Positions 8,391-17,415 of a stretch of 64,000 nt of DNA are shown piece by piece. The notes under the pieces were generated by a model. The model saw only the letters and a list, made by a program, of their open reading frames with translations, was not told the origin of the DNA and did no database searches. Source of the DNA: Kribbella catacumbae DSM 19601 (GTDB lineage Bacteria > Actinomycetota > Actinomycetes > Propionibacteriales > Kribbellaceae); the NCBI RefSeq assembly GCF_000372465.1, contig NZ_AQUZ01000018.1:87783-151782 (forward strand), given 5' to 3'. Numbering within the stretch: the first letter of the stretch is position 1; each line of letters begins with the position of its first letter. Both the position numbers and the translations under genes were made by a program.

Positions 8391-9599
8391 TCACAGCCAC
8401 CGGGCGAGATCATGGACGTCGATCATCGGGAGATCCCAGCGCAGCGCGAACTGCTCCAGGTCGACAGCATCGGCCATCACCCCATCCGGCCGCATCACCT
8501 CGCAACACACCCCGACCGGAGCCAGACCGGCAGCAACACAAAGCGCAACCGTCGCCTCCGTGTGCCCGCGACGCTCACTCAACAACCCCGACCGAGCTGC
8601 GAGCGGAAAGACGTGCCCCGGCTGAAGAAAATCCCCCGGTACTGCGTCCGCCGAGGCCAGCCGCCGAATCGTGGCAGCCCGGTCGGCCGCACTCACCCCG
8701 GTCCCGGGCAGCGAGGCCAGATCGATCGGAACATGCATCCGGGTGCCCTGCCGATCCCCCTCGCCAGGCATCCGCGGAATCTCCAACCGCTCCAGCACTT
8801 CGGGCGCACACGGAATCGTCGTGTGCCCGCAGGCCTGCGTGAGCAGGAAGATCATCGCCTCCGGCCGGAACCGCTCGGCCGCGAAGACGACATCCCCTTC
8901 GCCTTCCAGCGTCGGATCCCACACCACGACACCACCGCCGGCGGCCAACTGGGCAACGACTTTCTGTACGCCGACCGGCCCGCTCAGGTGACCCGCCCAT
9001 GGCAACCGGGCCACCGCTTCGAGCAGCTCGGGCCCGTGCCCTTCCCGTGCCATCCGGGTGAGCAGGTCACTCTCCAGGTTGACCCGGTCACCCGCCGCGA
9101 GCGTGCCGAGATTCGTCTTCTGCAACGTGGCCGGCACCAGCACCACCGAGAAGCGGTCCTTGAGCACTTCGGCCACCGTCAGGCTGACCCCGTTCAGCGC
9201 GACCGACGACTTCGCCACCAACCGCGCGAGCAGCCGCTCACCCGGCTTGATCCAAACCCGTCGCCCGGCCGGCTCGTCGTCGACCCGGAGTACCTTGCCG
9301 ACGCCGTCGACATGCCCCTGGACCAGGTGCCCGTCGATCCGGTCACCGGCCGCAAGGGGCAGTTCGAAGTGGACCGGAGTACCGGCGGTGACTCGGTCGA
9401 GCGTTGTCCGCCGGCGGGTCTCGTCGGTGACAGTGGCCACGAGCTCGCCCGGTTCGGCCGACATCATCGTCAGCCGGACACCGTCCAGACAGACGGCGCC
9501 TCCGGCAACGAGCGGGATAGCTGGATCGACTGTGATCCGGAGGGATTCGTCGCGTACCTCGGCGACGGTGGCGGTGGTCTCGATACGTCCTGTGAACAT
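8391..9599 (-). CDS. Riboflavin synthase alpha chain fused to DHBP synthase (RibE-RibB fusion)
   Basis: Residues 1-200 are a riboflavin synthase with two lumazine-binding barrels: MFTGRIE at the start, GHLVQGHVDGVGKV opening barrel two, and SVALNGVSLTV. This half makes riboflavin from two lumazines. Residues about 205-402 are 3,4-dihydroxy-2-butanone-4-phosphate synthase, with the acidic metal loop DPTLEGEGDVVFAAE and the metal His in RRGHTEATV. That half supplies the four-carbon precursor from ribulose 5-phosphate. In most bacteria RibB is fused to GTP cyclohydrolase II (RibA), so this pairing is unusual. No ribA or ribH lies nearby. The 269-base leader is rich in short hairpins. Confidence 0.9.
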   Translation of the reverse strand: MFTGRIETTATVAEVRDESLRITVDPAIPLVAGGAVCLDGVRLTMMSAEPGELVATVTDETRRRTTLDRVTAGTPVHFELPLAAGDRIDGHLVQGHVDGVGKVLRVDDEPAGRRVWIKPGERLLARLVAKSSVALNGVSLTVAEVLKDRFSVVLVPATLQKTNLGTLAAGDRVNLESDLLTRMAREGHGPELLEAVARLPWAGHLSGPVGVQKVVAQLAAGGGVVVWDPTLEGEGDVVFAAERFRPEAMIFLLTQACGHTTIPCAPEVLERLEIPRMPGEGDRQGTRMHVPIDLASLPGTGVSAADRAATIRRLASADAVPGDFLQPGHVFPLAARSGLLSERRGHTEATVALCVAAGLAPVGVCCEVMRPDGVMADAVDLEQFALRWDLPMIDVHDLARWL

Positions 9600-9868
9600 G
9601 GCTCGCTACCTCTGGGTGAATGAAAGCATCAACCAGGGACCCGGGTCGGATCCGAGCAGGAGCGGGGTATCACCGCTTGGCCCCGGTCGTTGCCGGGTCA
9701 CTCCGCACCGCGCGGAGCCGACGGGCCAGGGATCACTCCCAGCCGCCACACCTTGGAATCGCACCACGAGCAGTAAAGCACAGGAAAGCGGGACGCTAGC
9801 GGGGTCCGGCGCTTAGCATCGGGGTTCGTACGCCGGACTGCGGCGTACCGAGGCTCAGGGGTGGGCGC

Positions 9869-11116
9869 ATGCGAGTAGTCATGGTGGGAATGGGCAGCCG
9901 GGGGGACGCGCAGCCGATGGCCGTGCTCGGCGCGGAACTGGCTGCGCGCGGGCACGACGTCACGCTCGGGTTGTGTTCCGATCTGGTCTGGATCGGGCGG
10001 GCGCTCGGCCTGCGTACGGTCGATCTGCGGGTGAGCGCCAAGGACTTCCTGGAGTCGGAGCAGGGCCAGCAGTGGCTGGCCGCAGGCGATTTCCAGTCCT
10101 ATGTGCACTGGTTGCTCGACTACAAGCATCAGACCGCGGACCAGTTGCAGGCAGACCTGATCGAACTGGCCTCCGAAGCGGACGTCCTCGTCTCCGGTAC
10201 TGCGACCGAACTCGAGGCCGTCGTGATCGCCGAGGCCGCGGGCATCCCGTACGCGTCCGTCTATCACGCGCCGATCCGCAGCAACAGCGCGTTCCCGCAC
10301 CTGCTGGTCTCGACCGACATCTTCTCGCCGGAGCTGAACCTGGAGACCTATGCCCAGGTCGACAGCGCCAACTGGCCGGTCTTCGAGCCGTTCGTCAACA
10401 AACTCCGCGCCCGCGTCGGCCTGCCACCGACCGAGGAGACGACCGGCGTCCGCCTCGAACGATCCGGCGCGCTGGAGCTTCAGGCTTACAGCCGGCACGT
10501 CGTACCGGAGCTGATCGACTGGGACGTGCGCCGGCCGTTGACCGGATTCCTGACGCCGTCAGCCGACCAGCGCCGGTTGCTCGCCGAGGTTGACGACCCC
10601 GAGCTGGATGCGTGGCTCGATGCCGGTGACCCACCCGTGTACTTCGGCTTCGGCAGCATGCCCGTCCTCGAACCGGACGCCGCGCTGGCCATGATCGAAA
10701 AGGTCGCCGACACGCTCGGCGTTCGCGCTCTCGTCACTCTCAAAGCCGGTACTGCGAACAACAGCGCGGTCCGAGTCGTCGGAAACCTCAACCACGACAC
10801 CGTGCTGCCCCGCTGCCTCGCGGCCGTCCACCACGGCGGCGCCGGTACGTCGGCCACCTCGTTGCGCGCCGGCGTCCCGACGGTGGTCTGCGCGGTCTTC
10901 GCCGACCAGCCGTTCTGGGGCGCCCAGCTCCAGCGAATGGGCGTCGGCAGCACACTCCGCTTCACCGACCTGAGCGAACCCACCTTGTTCGCCGCGCTCG
11001 AACCGATGCTTGCCGACGGCCCCCGTCAGCGCGCGGCCGAGCTGGCCGTCCTGCTCCAGGAAGAAGACGCCACCGCTCAGACCGCCGACGCCCTCGAGCA
11101 GTCGCTGCGCGCCTGA
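9869..11116 (+). CDS. GT1 (UGT-like) glycosyltransferase
   Basis: The 415-residue GT-B enzyme begins with MRVVMVGMGSRGDAQPMAVL, the acceptor-domain Rossmann start of macrolide and sterol glycosyltransferases. The donor-site signature follows near residue 320: CLAAVHHGGAGTSATSL, then AGVPTVVCAVFADQPFWG. It should move a sugar from an NDP-sugar to a lipid or small hydrophobic acceptor, often for inactivation. ATG 9869 is the natural start because the Rossmann strand begins at once. It is divergent from the riboflavin gene. Confidence 0.9.
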   Translation: MRVVMVGMGSRGDAQPMAVLGAELAARGHDVTLGLCSDLVWIGRALGLRTVDLRVSAKDFLESEQGQQWLAAGDFQSYVHWLLDYKHQTADQLQADLIELASEADVLVSGTATELEAVVIAEAAGIPYASVYHAPIRSNSAFPHLLVSTDIFSPELNLETYAQVDSANWPVFEPFVNKLRARVGLPPTEETTGVRLERSGALELQAYSRHVVPELIDWDVRRPLTGFLTPSADQRRLLAEVDDPELDAWLDAGDPPVYFGFGSMPVLEPDAALAMIEKVADTLGVRALVTLKAGTANNSAVRVVGNLNHDTVLPRCLAAVHHGGAGTSATSLRAGVPTVVCAVFADQPFWGAQLQRMGVGSTLRFTDLSEPTLFAALEPMLADGPRQRAAELAVLLQEEDATAQTADALEQSLRA

Positions 11117-11171
11117 GGCCCCGGGCCTGCACCATGCCTGAGCTCTCGGTCTTGCCGGAGGACGCAAGGCG

Positions 11172-11218
11172 TTGACCGCGGTCCGGGTGATGGCTACGGT
11201 GTTTCAGAAATCGATTTC
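11172..11218 (+). promoter_or_regulatory. Promoter with LacI-type operator at the start site
   Basis: TTGACC (11172-11177), a 17-base spacer and TACGGT (11195-11200) form a good sigma-70 promoter. Seven bases later comes the perfect palindrome GAAATCGATTTC (11207-11218), which matches the LacI/GalR consensus GAAANCGNTTTC. An operator over the expected +1 would block transcription of the gene at 11243. Confidence 0.7.
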
Positions 11219-11242
11219 CCGCGCTCTGTCCCGGCCTAGGAG

Positions 11243-12775
11243 ATGCGCATGCAGAAGCGATTCGTTCTGATCCTGCCCTTGCTGCTCGGAGCCGCGATGT
11301 TGCCGGCCAACCCGCCACCGGTCGCCCAAGCGTCAGCGATTCCTTCGCCTGCCGAGCAGGTCGCCAAGCTCACCGGGCCCGGTTCGATCAACGACACCGA
11401 GGCGCGCTTCCAGCTCAAGTCCACCGATCTCGGCATCCTGTGGGACAACGGCTCGGGCGAGATCCTGACCGCGTTCGGTGACAGCTACGGCAGCGGCTGG
11501 ACCGGCCCGGGCGGTGGCGTCGGCGACCCGGCGACCCTCGACTGGCGCTGCAACCTGCTGTTCCGCAGCAAGGACCGCAACCTCGCCGACGGCATGACGC
11601 TCGACAGCGCGGCCGAAGACCGCCCCGGCCACGCCAAGCAGTTCCTGGACTGCAAGAAGATCGACCGGGACGAGCACACCGTCATCCCGACCGGGGGCAT
11701 CTCGGTCGGCAAGCGGCAGTACGTGCAGTACATGTCGGTCAACTACTGGGGTCCGGCCGGGAGCTGGTTCACCAACCACTCCGGCTTCGCGTACTCCGAC
11801 GACAACGGCGAGACCTGGACCAAGGACCCGAAGGCGATCTGGAAGAACACCGCCGCCTGGGACGACAACTTCCAGATGACCGCGCTGGTCCGCCGGGACG
11901 GCTACGTCTACATGATCGGTACGCCGAACGGCCGGTTCGGCAACGCGCAGCTGGCCCGCGTGCCGGAGAACCAGGTGCTGTCCAAGAGCTCCTGGCGCTA
12001 CTGGGACGGCAAGACCTGGTCGAGCCGCATCGGCGCCGCAGTACCGATCGCCATCGGGCCGATCAGCGAAGTATCCGTGCAATGGAACGCGCACCTCGGC
12101 AAGTGGCTGATGATGTACCTCGACGAGCAGCGCGCTTCCGTCGTACTGCGTTCTGCGGCGTCCCTCACCGGTCCTTGGTCGGGCGAGCAAATCGTTGTCC
12201 GAGGCACCGACTTCCCCGGGCTCTATGGGACGTACCTGCATCCGTGGTCGTCCGGCCAGGATCTCTACTTCACGATGTCGCAGTGGGATCCGTACAACGT
12301 GTTCCTGATGCACACCAAGCTGACCGACGACGGTGCGAAGACCAACCTGGTCAGCGATCCCGGCTTCGAAGGACAGGCCGGGCCGTCGCTGTCACCGCCG
12401 TGGCAACTCAACGGGCGCGGCGGCATCGACAAGGCCAACCTCGGTCACAGCGGCGCGAACAACGCCTTGCTGCGCGACTCGATCGGCTTGCATCAAGTCC
12501 AGCAGAACGTTGCCGTGCGCCCTTATCACCGCTATCGACTGTCCGCCTGGATGCGGACCGCGGACAACAACAGCGAGACGATGCTCGGCGTCCGCTCGCT
12601 CCGCGGCAAAGCCCTTGCAGAGAAGGCCGGCGGCGCGCATCCGCAGTACACGCAGGTCAGGGTGGAGTTCGACAGCGGGCGTGAGTCGCTCGTCCAGCTC
12701 TACGCCGGATTCTTCGGGCACGGTCAGGATGTCTGGCTACAGCTCGACGACGTCGTACTCGAAGAGATCCGCTGA
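11243..12775 (+). CDS. Secreted DUF4185-domain protein with C-terminal carbohydrate-binding-like domain
   Basis: A signal peptide (residues 1-30, MQKRFVLILPLLLGAAML) leads into a DUF4185 beta-propeller. This resembles five-bladed glycoside hydrolases (DLGILWDNGSGEILTAFGDS near residue 56; WTKDPKAIW; SVQWNAHLGKWLMMY). Residues about 375-510 form a jelly-roll like CBM4/9 domains (NLVSDPGFEGQ, then HRYRLSAWMRTADNN). It probably binds or trims a polysaccharide outside the cell. The LacI-type operator at its promoter fits sugar induction. It overlaps the next, broken gene by one base. Confidence 0.82.
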   Translation: MRMQKRFVLILPLLLGAAMLPANPPPVAQASAIPSPAEQVAKLTGPGSINDTEARFQLKSTDLGILWDNGSGEILTAFGDSYGSGWTGPGGGVGDPATLDWRCNLLFRSKDRNLADGMTLDSAAEDRPGHAKQFLDCKKIDRDEHTVIPTGGISVGKRQYVQYMSVNYWGPAGSWFTNHSGFAYSDDNGETWTKDPKAIWKNTAAWDDNFQMTALVRRDGYVYMIGTPNGRFGNAQLARVPENQVLSKSSWRYWDGKTWSSRIGAAVPIAIGPISEVSVQWNAHLGKWLMMYLDEQRASVVLRSAASLTGPWSGEQIVVRGTDFPGLYGTYLHPWSSGQDLYFTMSQWDPYNVFLMHTKLTDDGAKTNLVSDPGFEGQAGPSLSPPWQLNGRGGIDKANLGHSGANNALLRDSIGLHQVQQNVAVRPYHRYRLSAWMRTADNNSETMLGVRSLRGKALAEKAGGAHPQYTQVRVEFDSGRESLVQLYAGFFGHGQDVWLQLDDVVLEEIR

Positions 12776-13125
12776 TGCGCCGGCTCGGGCTGGCCCTCGC
12801 CTTGTTGATCGGTTGCCTCGTCAACACGTCGTACGCCGAAGCCGCGACGGGGCAACTACTTCGCGATGACACAGGGCTTTATCCGCGGGCGGTCAGGCTC
12901 CAGCACAGCGGCGCCGCGAACGGACGGGTGCTGGCCAGCGTGGTCACCTTCGTCGGCAACGCTGACGGGATCGGCGCGATCTACGAGAGCACCAACGATG
13001 GCGCGTCGTTCGCGCAGGTCGGTACGGTCGCCGATCCATCCGCCTCGGGCGGCAAGGGACTGTGCTGCGCCACGTTGTTCGAGCTTCCGCAACAAGTTGG
13101 GGCGATGCCATCTACCCGCCAGTAG
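12775..13125 (+). pseudogene. Truncated sialidase/BNR-repeat-like secreted protein
   Basis: The frame starts with a signal peptide (LGLALALLIGCLVNTSYAEA). It continues into the first blade of a BNR/sialidase-like propeller, with an Asp-box-like segment (ESTNDGASFAQVG) and GKGLCCATLFELPQQVG. The sequence then stops at residue 116. Propellers of this type need about 350 residues or more, so the gene has lost its 3' two-thirds. The next 115 bases hold only hairpins. The start overlaps the stop of the DUF4185 gene, so the two were once an operon. Confidence 0.75.
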
Positions 13126-13152
13126 GACGCGGCCGGTTCCGCCCTTCGCACC

Positions 13153-13234
13153 GCGTGAAGGATTGTTGTCACGGAGCGGCCAAAAGCCTTCACGCCGTGT
13201 AGGAGCGTTCCCGAGTCGGGGCGCATCCCGACTC
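13153..13234. terminator. Two hairpins between converging genes
   Basis: GAGTCGGG (13213-13220), loop GCGCAT and CCCGACTC (13227-13234) form a perfect 8-base-pair hairpin right before the converging ThrE gene ends. A second inverted repeat pairs GCGTGAAGG (13153-13161) with CCTTCACGC (13187-13195). Neither has a T-tract, which is common for actinobacterial terminators. Confidence 0.5.
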
Positions 13235-13240
13235 TCAGGG

Positions 13241-14776
13241 TCACGAGGCTGGGCCTGAGCGGCGGGTTCGGCGGGAGCGGTGGGAGCGCTCGGTGCGGCG
13301 GCGGATGGGGCGGCGAGGGCCGACGAGACGGGGGCCGGCTAGGCGGTCTTCTAGGCGGCGGGCTTCGCGGCGGATGGGTTGGGCTACGTACTCGCCGAGG
13401 ATGACACCTGAGGCGAGGGCGACTCCGATGGCGACGGCGGTGGCCAGGGAGACGATGCCGACCAGGTTGCCGAGGCTCATGAGTTCGTACAAACCCTTGT
13501 AGATGGTCAATCCTGGCAGCAGCGGCACGGTGCCGGAGACGACTACCACCAGTGGTGGTACGCCTACGCGACGACCGAGTGAGTAGCCGCCGAGGCCGAC
13601 CACGAAGGCTGCTGCCGCCGTCGACCAAGCAGGGCCGAACTCGGCTCGCGCCATCAAAGTGAAGACGAGTGACCCCAGCGCACCGACCACCGCGATCGGC
13701 AGCAGCGAGCGCAGCGGCGCGTACGACGCGTAGGCGAACGCGACTGCCATCAGGGCGCCTGAGCCGACCATGATCGGGAGGTTGGCGAGCTGGATCGTCT
13801 GCGCCTCGATCGCGACCGGGAGGCCGAGTTTGATGCCGAGACTGATGCCGAGGGAGACGCCGGCGATGATGCCACCGGTCAACAGCATCGCCTCGAGACT
13901 GCGAGCGGCCGCGGTCACGTAGTACCCGGTGATCGCGTCCTGGACGGCACCGGTGAGGGCGATCCCGGCCAGCAGCATGATGATGCCGGCGGCAACTACC
14001 AGGGACGGTTTCACCGGTGCGTGGACGGCGTACAGGATCAGGGCGACGGCAGTGGCGACGAATGCGCCGGCCACCTGCTGATAGAACGCGGGCAGTCGCT
14101 GGCGGTGGAACCAGCGGTTGCTGAGCTCGATCACGACCGCGGTGACGACGGCGACGAGCGTGATCAGCCAGCCACCACCGAGCAGCAGGGTCGCGCCGCC
14201 GGCCATCACGCCCCACGCGACCACGGAACTCCAGCGCGGGAACGGCGGGCCCGCGGACACCATCCGGGCGAGTTCGCGGCTGGCCTCCTCGCGGGTGAGT
14301 TCGGCGCGGGCGAATCGGCGTACCAGTTGGTCGACGGCGGTGAGGCGGGAGAAGTCCTGGCCGCGGTACCGGACGATCCGCATGTGCGTCTCGGGGGCGA
14401 CGTCGGGCGCGGCCTGGTACGAGATCGCGATCGAGGTGAAGGTGATGTCGACCTCGCAGCCGCGCAGTCCGGCGGCCGCGGTCACGCTGAGGATCGTCGC
14501 CGTCGCGTCCGCAGTACCGGCGCCGCTGGAGAGCACGACCTCGCCGATCCGCAGGGCCAGGTCGAGGGTGCGATAGAGCTCGCGCTGCTCATCCCGGGCC
14601 TGCTCCTCGGCCGCCCGCAGCTCGGCGGACAGCTCGTCGACCGACTGCTCACCCGGCTGCGGCTCCGCCTGCCGGCGATCCCCTTGCCGCCGATCCGTCC
14701 GCCGACGTTCACCCCTCCGCCGCTCCGCATCCGAGCTTTCGACCCCGTCGGTTGCCTGCTCACCGCGCTTGGCCAC
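13241..14776 (-). CDS. ThrE-family threonine/serine exporter
   Basis: The protein has a charged N-terminal stretch rich in Arg/Asp/Gln, then the ThrE N-terminal domain (LRIGEVVLSSGAGTADATAT and GCEVDITFTSIAISY). About ten membrane segments follow, ending in a basic tail. ThrE proteins export threonine and serine by proton antiport; here the N- and C-terminal modules are on one chain. I chose the GTG at 14776 because AAGGAG lies just upstream. The frame stays open to an ATG at 14851, which would add 25 residues without a clear ribosome site. The substrate is inferred from the family. Confidence 0.85.
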   Translation of the reverse strand: MAKRGEQATDGVESSDAERRRGERRRTDRRQGDRRQAEPQPGEQSVDELSAELRAAEEQARDEQRELYRTLDLALRIGEVVLSSGAGTADATATILSVTAAAGLRGCEVDITFTSIAISYQAAPDVAPETHMRIVRYRGQDFSRLTAVDQLVRRFARAELTREEASRELARMVSAGPPFPRWSSVVAWGVMAGGATLLLGGGWLITLVAVVTAVVIELSNRWFHRQRLPAFYQQVAGAFVATAVALILYAVHAPVKPSLVVAAGIIMLLAGIALTGAVQDAITGYYVTAAARSLEAMLLTGGIIAGVSLGISLGIKLGLPVAIEAQTIQLANLPIMVGSGALMAVAFAYASYAPLRSLLPIAVVGALGSLVFTLMARAEFGPAWSTAAAAFVVGLGGYSLGRRVGVPPLVVVVSGTVPLLPGLTIYKGLYELMSLGNLVGIVSLATAVAIGVALASGVILGEYVAQPIRREARRLEDRLAGPRLVGPRRPIRRRTERSHRSRRTRRSGPAS

Positions 14777-14910
14777 CGTGCTCCTTCCGTCTCCTGAAAC
14801 GACGCTAACGCCGATCGCCTCGCCGTACCCCATCCGCTCGGTCGCACGCACCGGAGGGCGCGGTGTCCGGAATCGGCCTGCAATCGCTTTCCGCCAGCTT
14901 TCCCATCAGG

Positions 14911-14969
14911 TTGACTCGTCGTGACGACCCACCTATGGTTGCGGTCACGAGCCTTGGAAAGCCCTTTCC
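14911..14969 (+). promoter_or_regulatory. Promoter and LacI-type operator of the sugar operon
   Basis: TTGACT (14911-14916), a 17-base spacer and TATGGT (14934-14939) form the promoter. Downstream of the expected +1, GGAAAGCCCTTTCC (14956-14969) is a palindrome one base away from the LacI-type GGAAAGCGCTTTCC. The layout parallels that at 11172-11218, so the same or a similar repressor may act on both. Confidence 0.65.
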
Positions 14970-15022
14970 CAGGCGACGAGGGAGGCGAGCATGCAGCCGC
15001 TGCGCCGAAGAGAGGTAGCACA

Positions 15023-16186
15023 GTGAACGATCGACGCGTCGGCATCGTGATGAACGGCGTCACCGGCCGGATGGGCCTGCGCCAGCACCTGGAGCGCTCC
15101 ATCGTGGCCATCCGCGAGCAAGGCGGCATCCCGGCCGCGGACGGGTCGATGATCATCCCCGAGCCGATCCTGGTCGGGCGCAACGAGCTCAAGCTGAAGA
15201 ACATCGCGGACACCTACGGCCTGAGCCGCTGGACCACCGACCTCTCCGAGGCCCTGGCCGAGCCGGACGTGGAGATCTACTTCGACTCCCAGCTCACCCA
15301 GCTCCGGGAGAAGGGGGTCCGCGCCGCGGTCGAGGCCCGCAAGGCGATCTACTGCGAGAAGCCGATCGCCGAGGGCCTGGAGGCGGCCGTCGACCTGGCC
15401 CGCCTGGTCCGCGACTCCGGCCTGAAGAACGGCGTCGTCCAGGACAAGCTGTCGCTGCCCGGCCTGCGCAAGCTGAAGCGGCTCGTCGACGGCGGCTTCT
15501 TCGGCGAGATCCTGTCGGTGCGCGGCGAGTTCGGCTACTGGGTCTTCGAGGGTGACTGGCAAGAAGCGCAGCGGCCGGCCTGGAACTACAAGACCGAAGA
15601 GGGCGGCGGCATCGTCGTCGACATGTTCTGCCACTGGCGGTACGTGCTCGACCAGATCTTCGCGCCGGTGAAGTCGGTCTACTGCCAGGGCGCCACACAC
15701 ATCCCGACCCGGTACGACGAGCAGGGGCAGGCCTACACCGCCACCGCCGAGGACGCGGCGTACGGCGTCTTCGAGCTGGAGGGCGGCATCATCGCCCAGC
15801 TGAACTCGTCCTGGACCACGCGGGTGTTCCGCGACGAACTGGTCGAGTTCCAGGTCGACGGCACCGAGGGCAGCGCGGTCGCCGGACTGCGCAACTGCCG
15901 CGCCCAGCACCGCTCCGCGACGCCGAAGCCGGTCTGGAACCCCGATCTCCCCGCCGCGTACTCGTTCCGCGACCAGTGGGCCGAGGTACCGGACAACGAG
16001 GTGTTCGACAACGGCTTCAAGGTGCAGTGGGAGATGTTCCTGCGGCACGTCGTCGACGACGCTCCGTTCACCTGGGATTTCGTCGAGGGCGCCAAGGGCG
16101 TCCAGCTCGCGGAACTCGGCCTGCAGTCGTGGCGCGAAGGACGCAAGCTGGAGGTCCCCGCGCTCGACATCGAGGCGCGGGCATGA
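15023..16186 (+). CDS. Gfo/Idh/MocA-family oxidoreductase
   Basis: From GTG 15023 (AGAGG a few bases upstream) the protein has 387 residues. A Rossmann fold begins with RRVGIVMNGVTGRMGLRQHL, in which the usual GxGxxG is replaced by a variant. The family signature with the catalytic Lys is YCEKPIAEGLEAAVDLARL. The C-terminal alpha/beta half holds GGGIVVDMFCHWRYVLDQIF, whose His is in the usual acid-base position. It should oxidise or reduce a sugar or inositol hydroxyl with NAD(P). It is the first gene of a four-gene operon and overlaps the next by 4 bases (ATGA). Confidence 0.88.
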   Translation: MNDRRVGIVMNGVTGRMGLRQHLERSIVAIREQGGIPAADGSMIIPEPILVGRNELKLKNIADTYGLSRWTTDLSEALAEPDVEIYFDSQLTQLREKGVRAAVEARKAIYCEKPIAEGLEAAVDLARLVRDSGLKNGVVQDKLSLPGLRKLKRLVDGGFFGEILSVRGEFGYWVFEGDWQEAQRPAWNYKTEEGGGIVVDMFCHWRYVLDQIFAPVKSVYCQGATHIPTRYDEQGQAYTATAEDAAYGVFELEGGIIAQLNSSWTTRVFRDELVEFQVDGTEGSAVAGLRNCRAQHRSATPKPVWNPDLPAAYSFRDQWAEVPDNEVFDNGFKVQWEMFLRHVVDDAPFTWDFVEGAKGVQLAELGLQSWREGRKLEVPALDIEARA

Positions 16187-17415
16187 GCCTGTCCCTGCGG
16201 CTGCCTACCGGCGACGGCGGACTGGAGAGCTACCAGCTGACCGGTACGCCGGTTGCTCACGGCACCTATCAGCCGGCGACCAGCCGACTCGCCTTCGCGG
16301 CGGCGCATGTCGTCCCGGACCCGCTCGGCGACAACTCGCCGGGCGCGCCCGCGGTGATCGACTGGGAGCACACGCTGGAGTTCCGGCGGCACCTGTGGTC
16401 GCTGGGCTTGTCGGTCGCCGAGGCGATGGACACCGCCCAACGCGGCATGGGCCTCGACTGGCCCGCAACCCAAGAACTGATCCGCCGCTCAGCCGCCGAA
16501 GCGCCGCTTCGCAGCGCCTCGGCGATCGGTGGAGTAGCGGGCGGCGGCGCGCCCGCGACCTCGCGCCCTTCAGGCGCCTCGGAGAAGCGCATTGCGGTTG
16601 GCGTTGGCACTGACCAGCTCCCCGCTGGCGTGCACCCCTTGGACGCGGTGATCGCGGCGTACGAGGAGCAGTTGGCGCTGGCTGAGGAGGTTGGCGCCCA
16701 GCCGATTCTGATGGCGAGTCGGGCATTGTGCGCGGCGGCTGGATCGCCTGATGACTACCGCAAGGTGTACGACCGGCTGCTCGGCCAGTCGTCGCGGCCA
16801 GTCATCCTGCACTGGCTCGGGTCGATGTTCGACCCAGCGCTGGACGGCTACTGGGGCAGCGACTCGCTCGACGCCGCGGCCGACGTGGTTGTCGAGCTGA
16901 TCAACGACAACACCAGCAAGGTCGACGGCATCAAGGTGTCCTTGCTCGATGCAAGCAAAGAAGTTGCTCTCCGCAAGCGTCTTCCGGCCGGCGTCCGGCT
17001 CTACACCGGCGACGACTTCAACTACCCGGAGCTGATCCGCGGCGACGAGGATCACCACAGCGACGCGCTACTCGGGATCTTCGCGGCGATCGCGCCAGCC
17101 GCCGCGGCCGCGTTGAAGGCACTCGACGACGGCGAGCTGACGAAGTACGACGAGATCTTCGCGCCGACCGTCCCGCTGGCGCGGCAGATCTTCTCGGCTC
17201 CGACCTACTACTACAAGACCGGAATCGCCTTCCTGGCTTGGCTTAACGGCCACCAACCCGGCTTCGGCATGGTCGGCGGACTGCAGACCGGACGCTCGTT
17301 GCCACACCTGGCTGACACGTTCCGCCTGGCCGACGCGGCCGGAGTACTGACGTCACCCGAGCTGGCCGTCGACCGCTTCCGCAAGCTGCTCATCGTCGGC
17401 GGAGTCGACGCATGA
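16183..17415 (+). CDS. DUF993-family protein (dihydrodipicolinate-synthase-like TIM barrel)
   Basis: The 410-residue protein matches DUF993, an aldolase-like barrel group: AAAHVVPDPLGDN, IDWEHTLEFRRHLWSLGLSVAEAMD, GIKVSLLDASKEVALRKRLP and LYTGDDFNYPELIRGD. The Lys in GIKVSLLD is a candidate Schiff-base residue. Residues about 108-135 form a Gly/Ala/Ser-rich insertion, probably a loop. Lying between an oxidoreductase and isomerases, it may cleave a keto-sugar or keto-acid made upstream. The reaction is not known to me. Confidence 0.8.
   Translation: MSLSLRLPTGDGGLESYQLTGTPVAHGTYQPATSRLAFAAAHVVPDPLGDNSPGAPAVIDWEHTLEFRRHLWSLGLSVAEAMDTAQRGMGLDWPATQELIRRSAAEAPLRSASAIGGVAGGGAPATSRPSGASEKRIAVGVGTDQLPAGVHPLDAVIAAYEEQLALAEEVGAQPILMASRALCAAAGSPDDYRKVYDRLLGQSSRPVILHWLGSMFDPALDGYWGSDSLDAAADVVVELINDNTSKVDGIKVSLLDASKEVALRKRLPAGVRLYTGDDFNYPELIRGDEDHHSDALLGIFAAIAPAAAAALKALDDGELTKYDEIFAPTVPLARQIFSAPTYYYKTGIAFLAWLNGHQPGFGMVGGLQTGRSLPHLADTFRLADAAGVLTSPELAVDRFRKLLIVGGVDA

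Noticed and set aside
9600..9868. FMN riboswitch before the riboflavin fusion gene
   Set aside because: Several short hairpins and a GGTGCGATTCC-like piece occur, but the conserved RFN core is not seen in order. A covariance search with the FMN model (RF00050) would decide.
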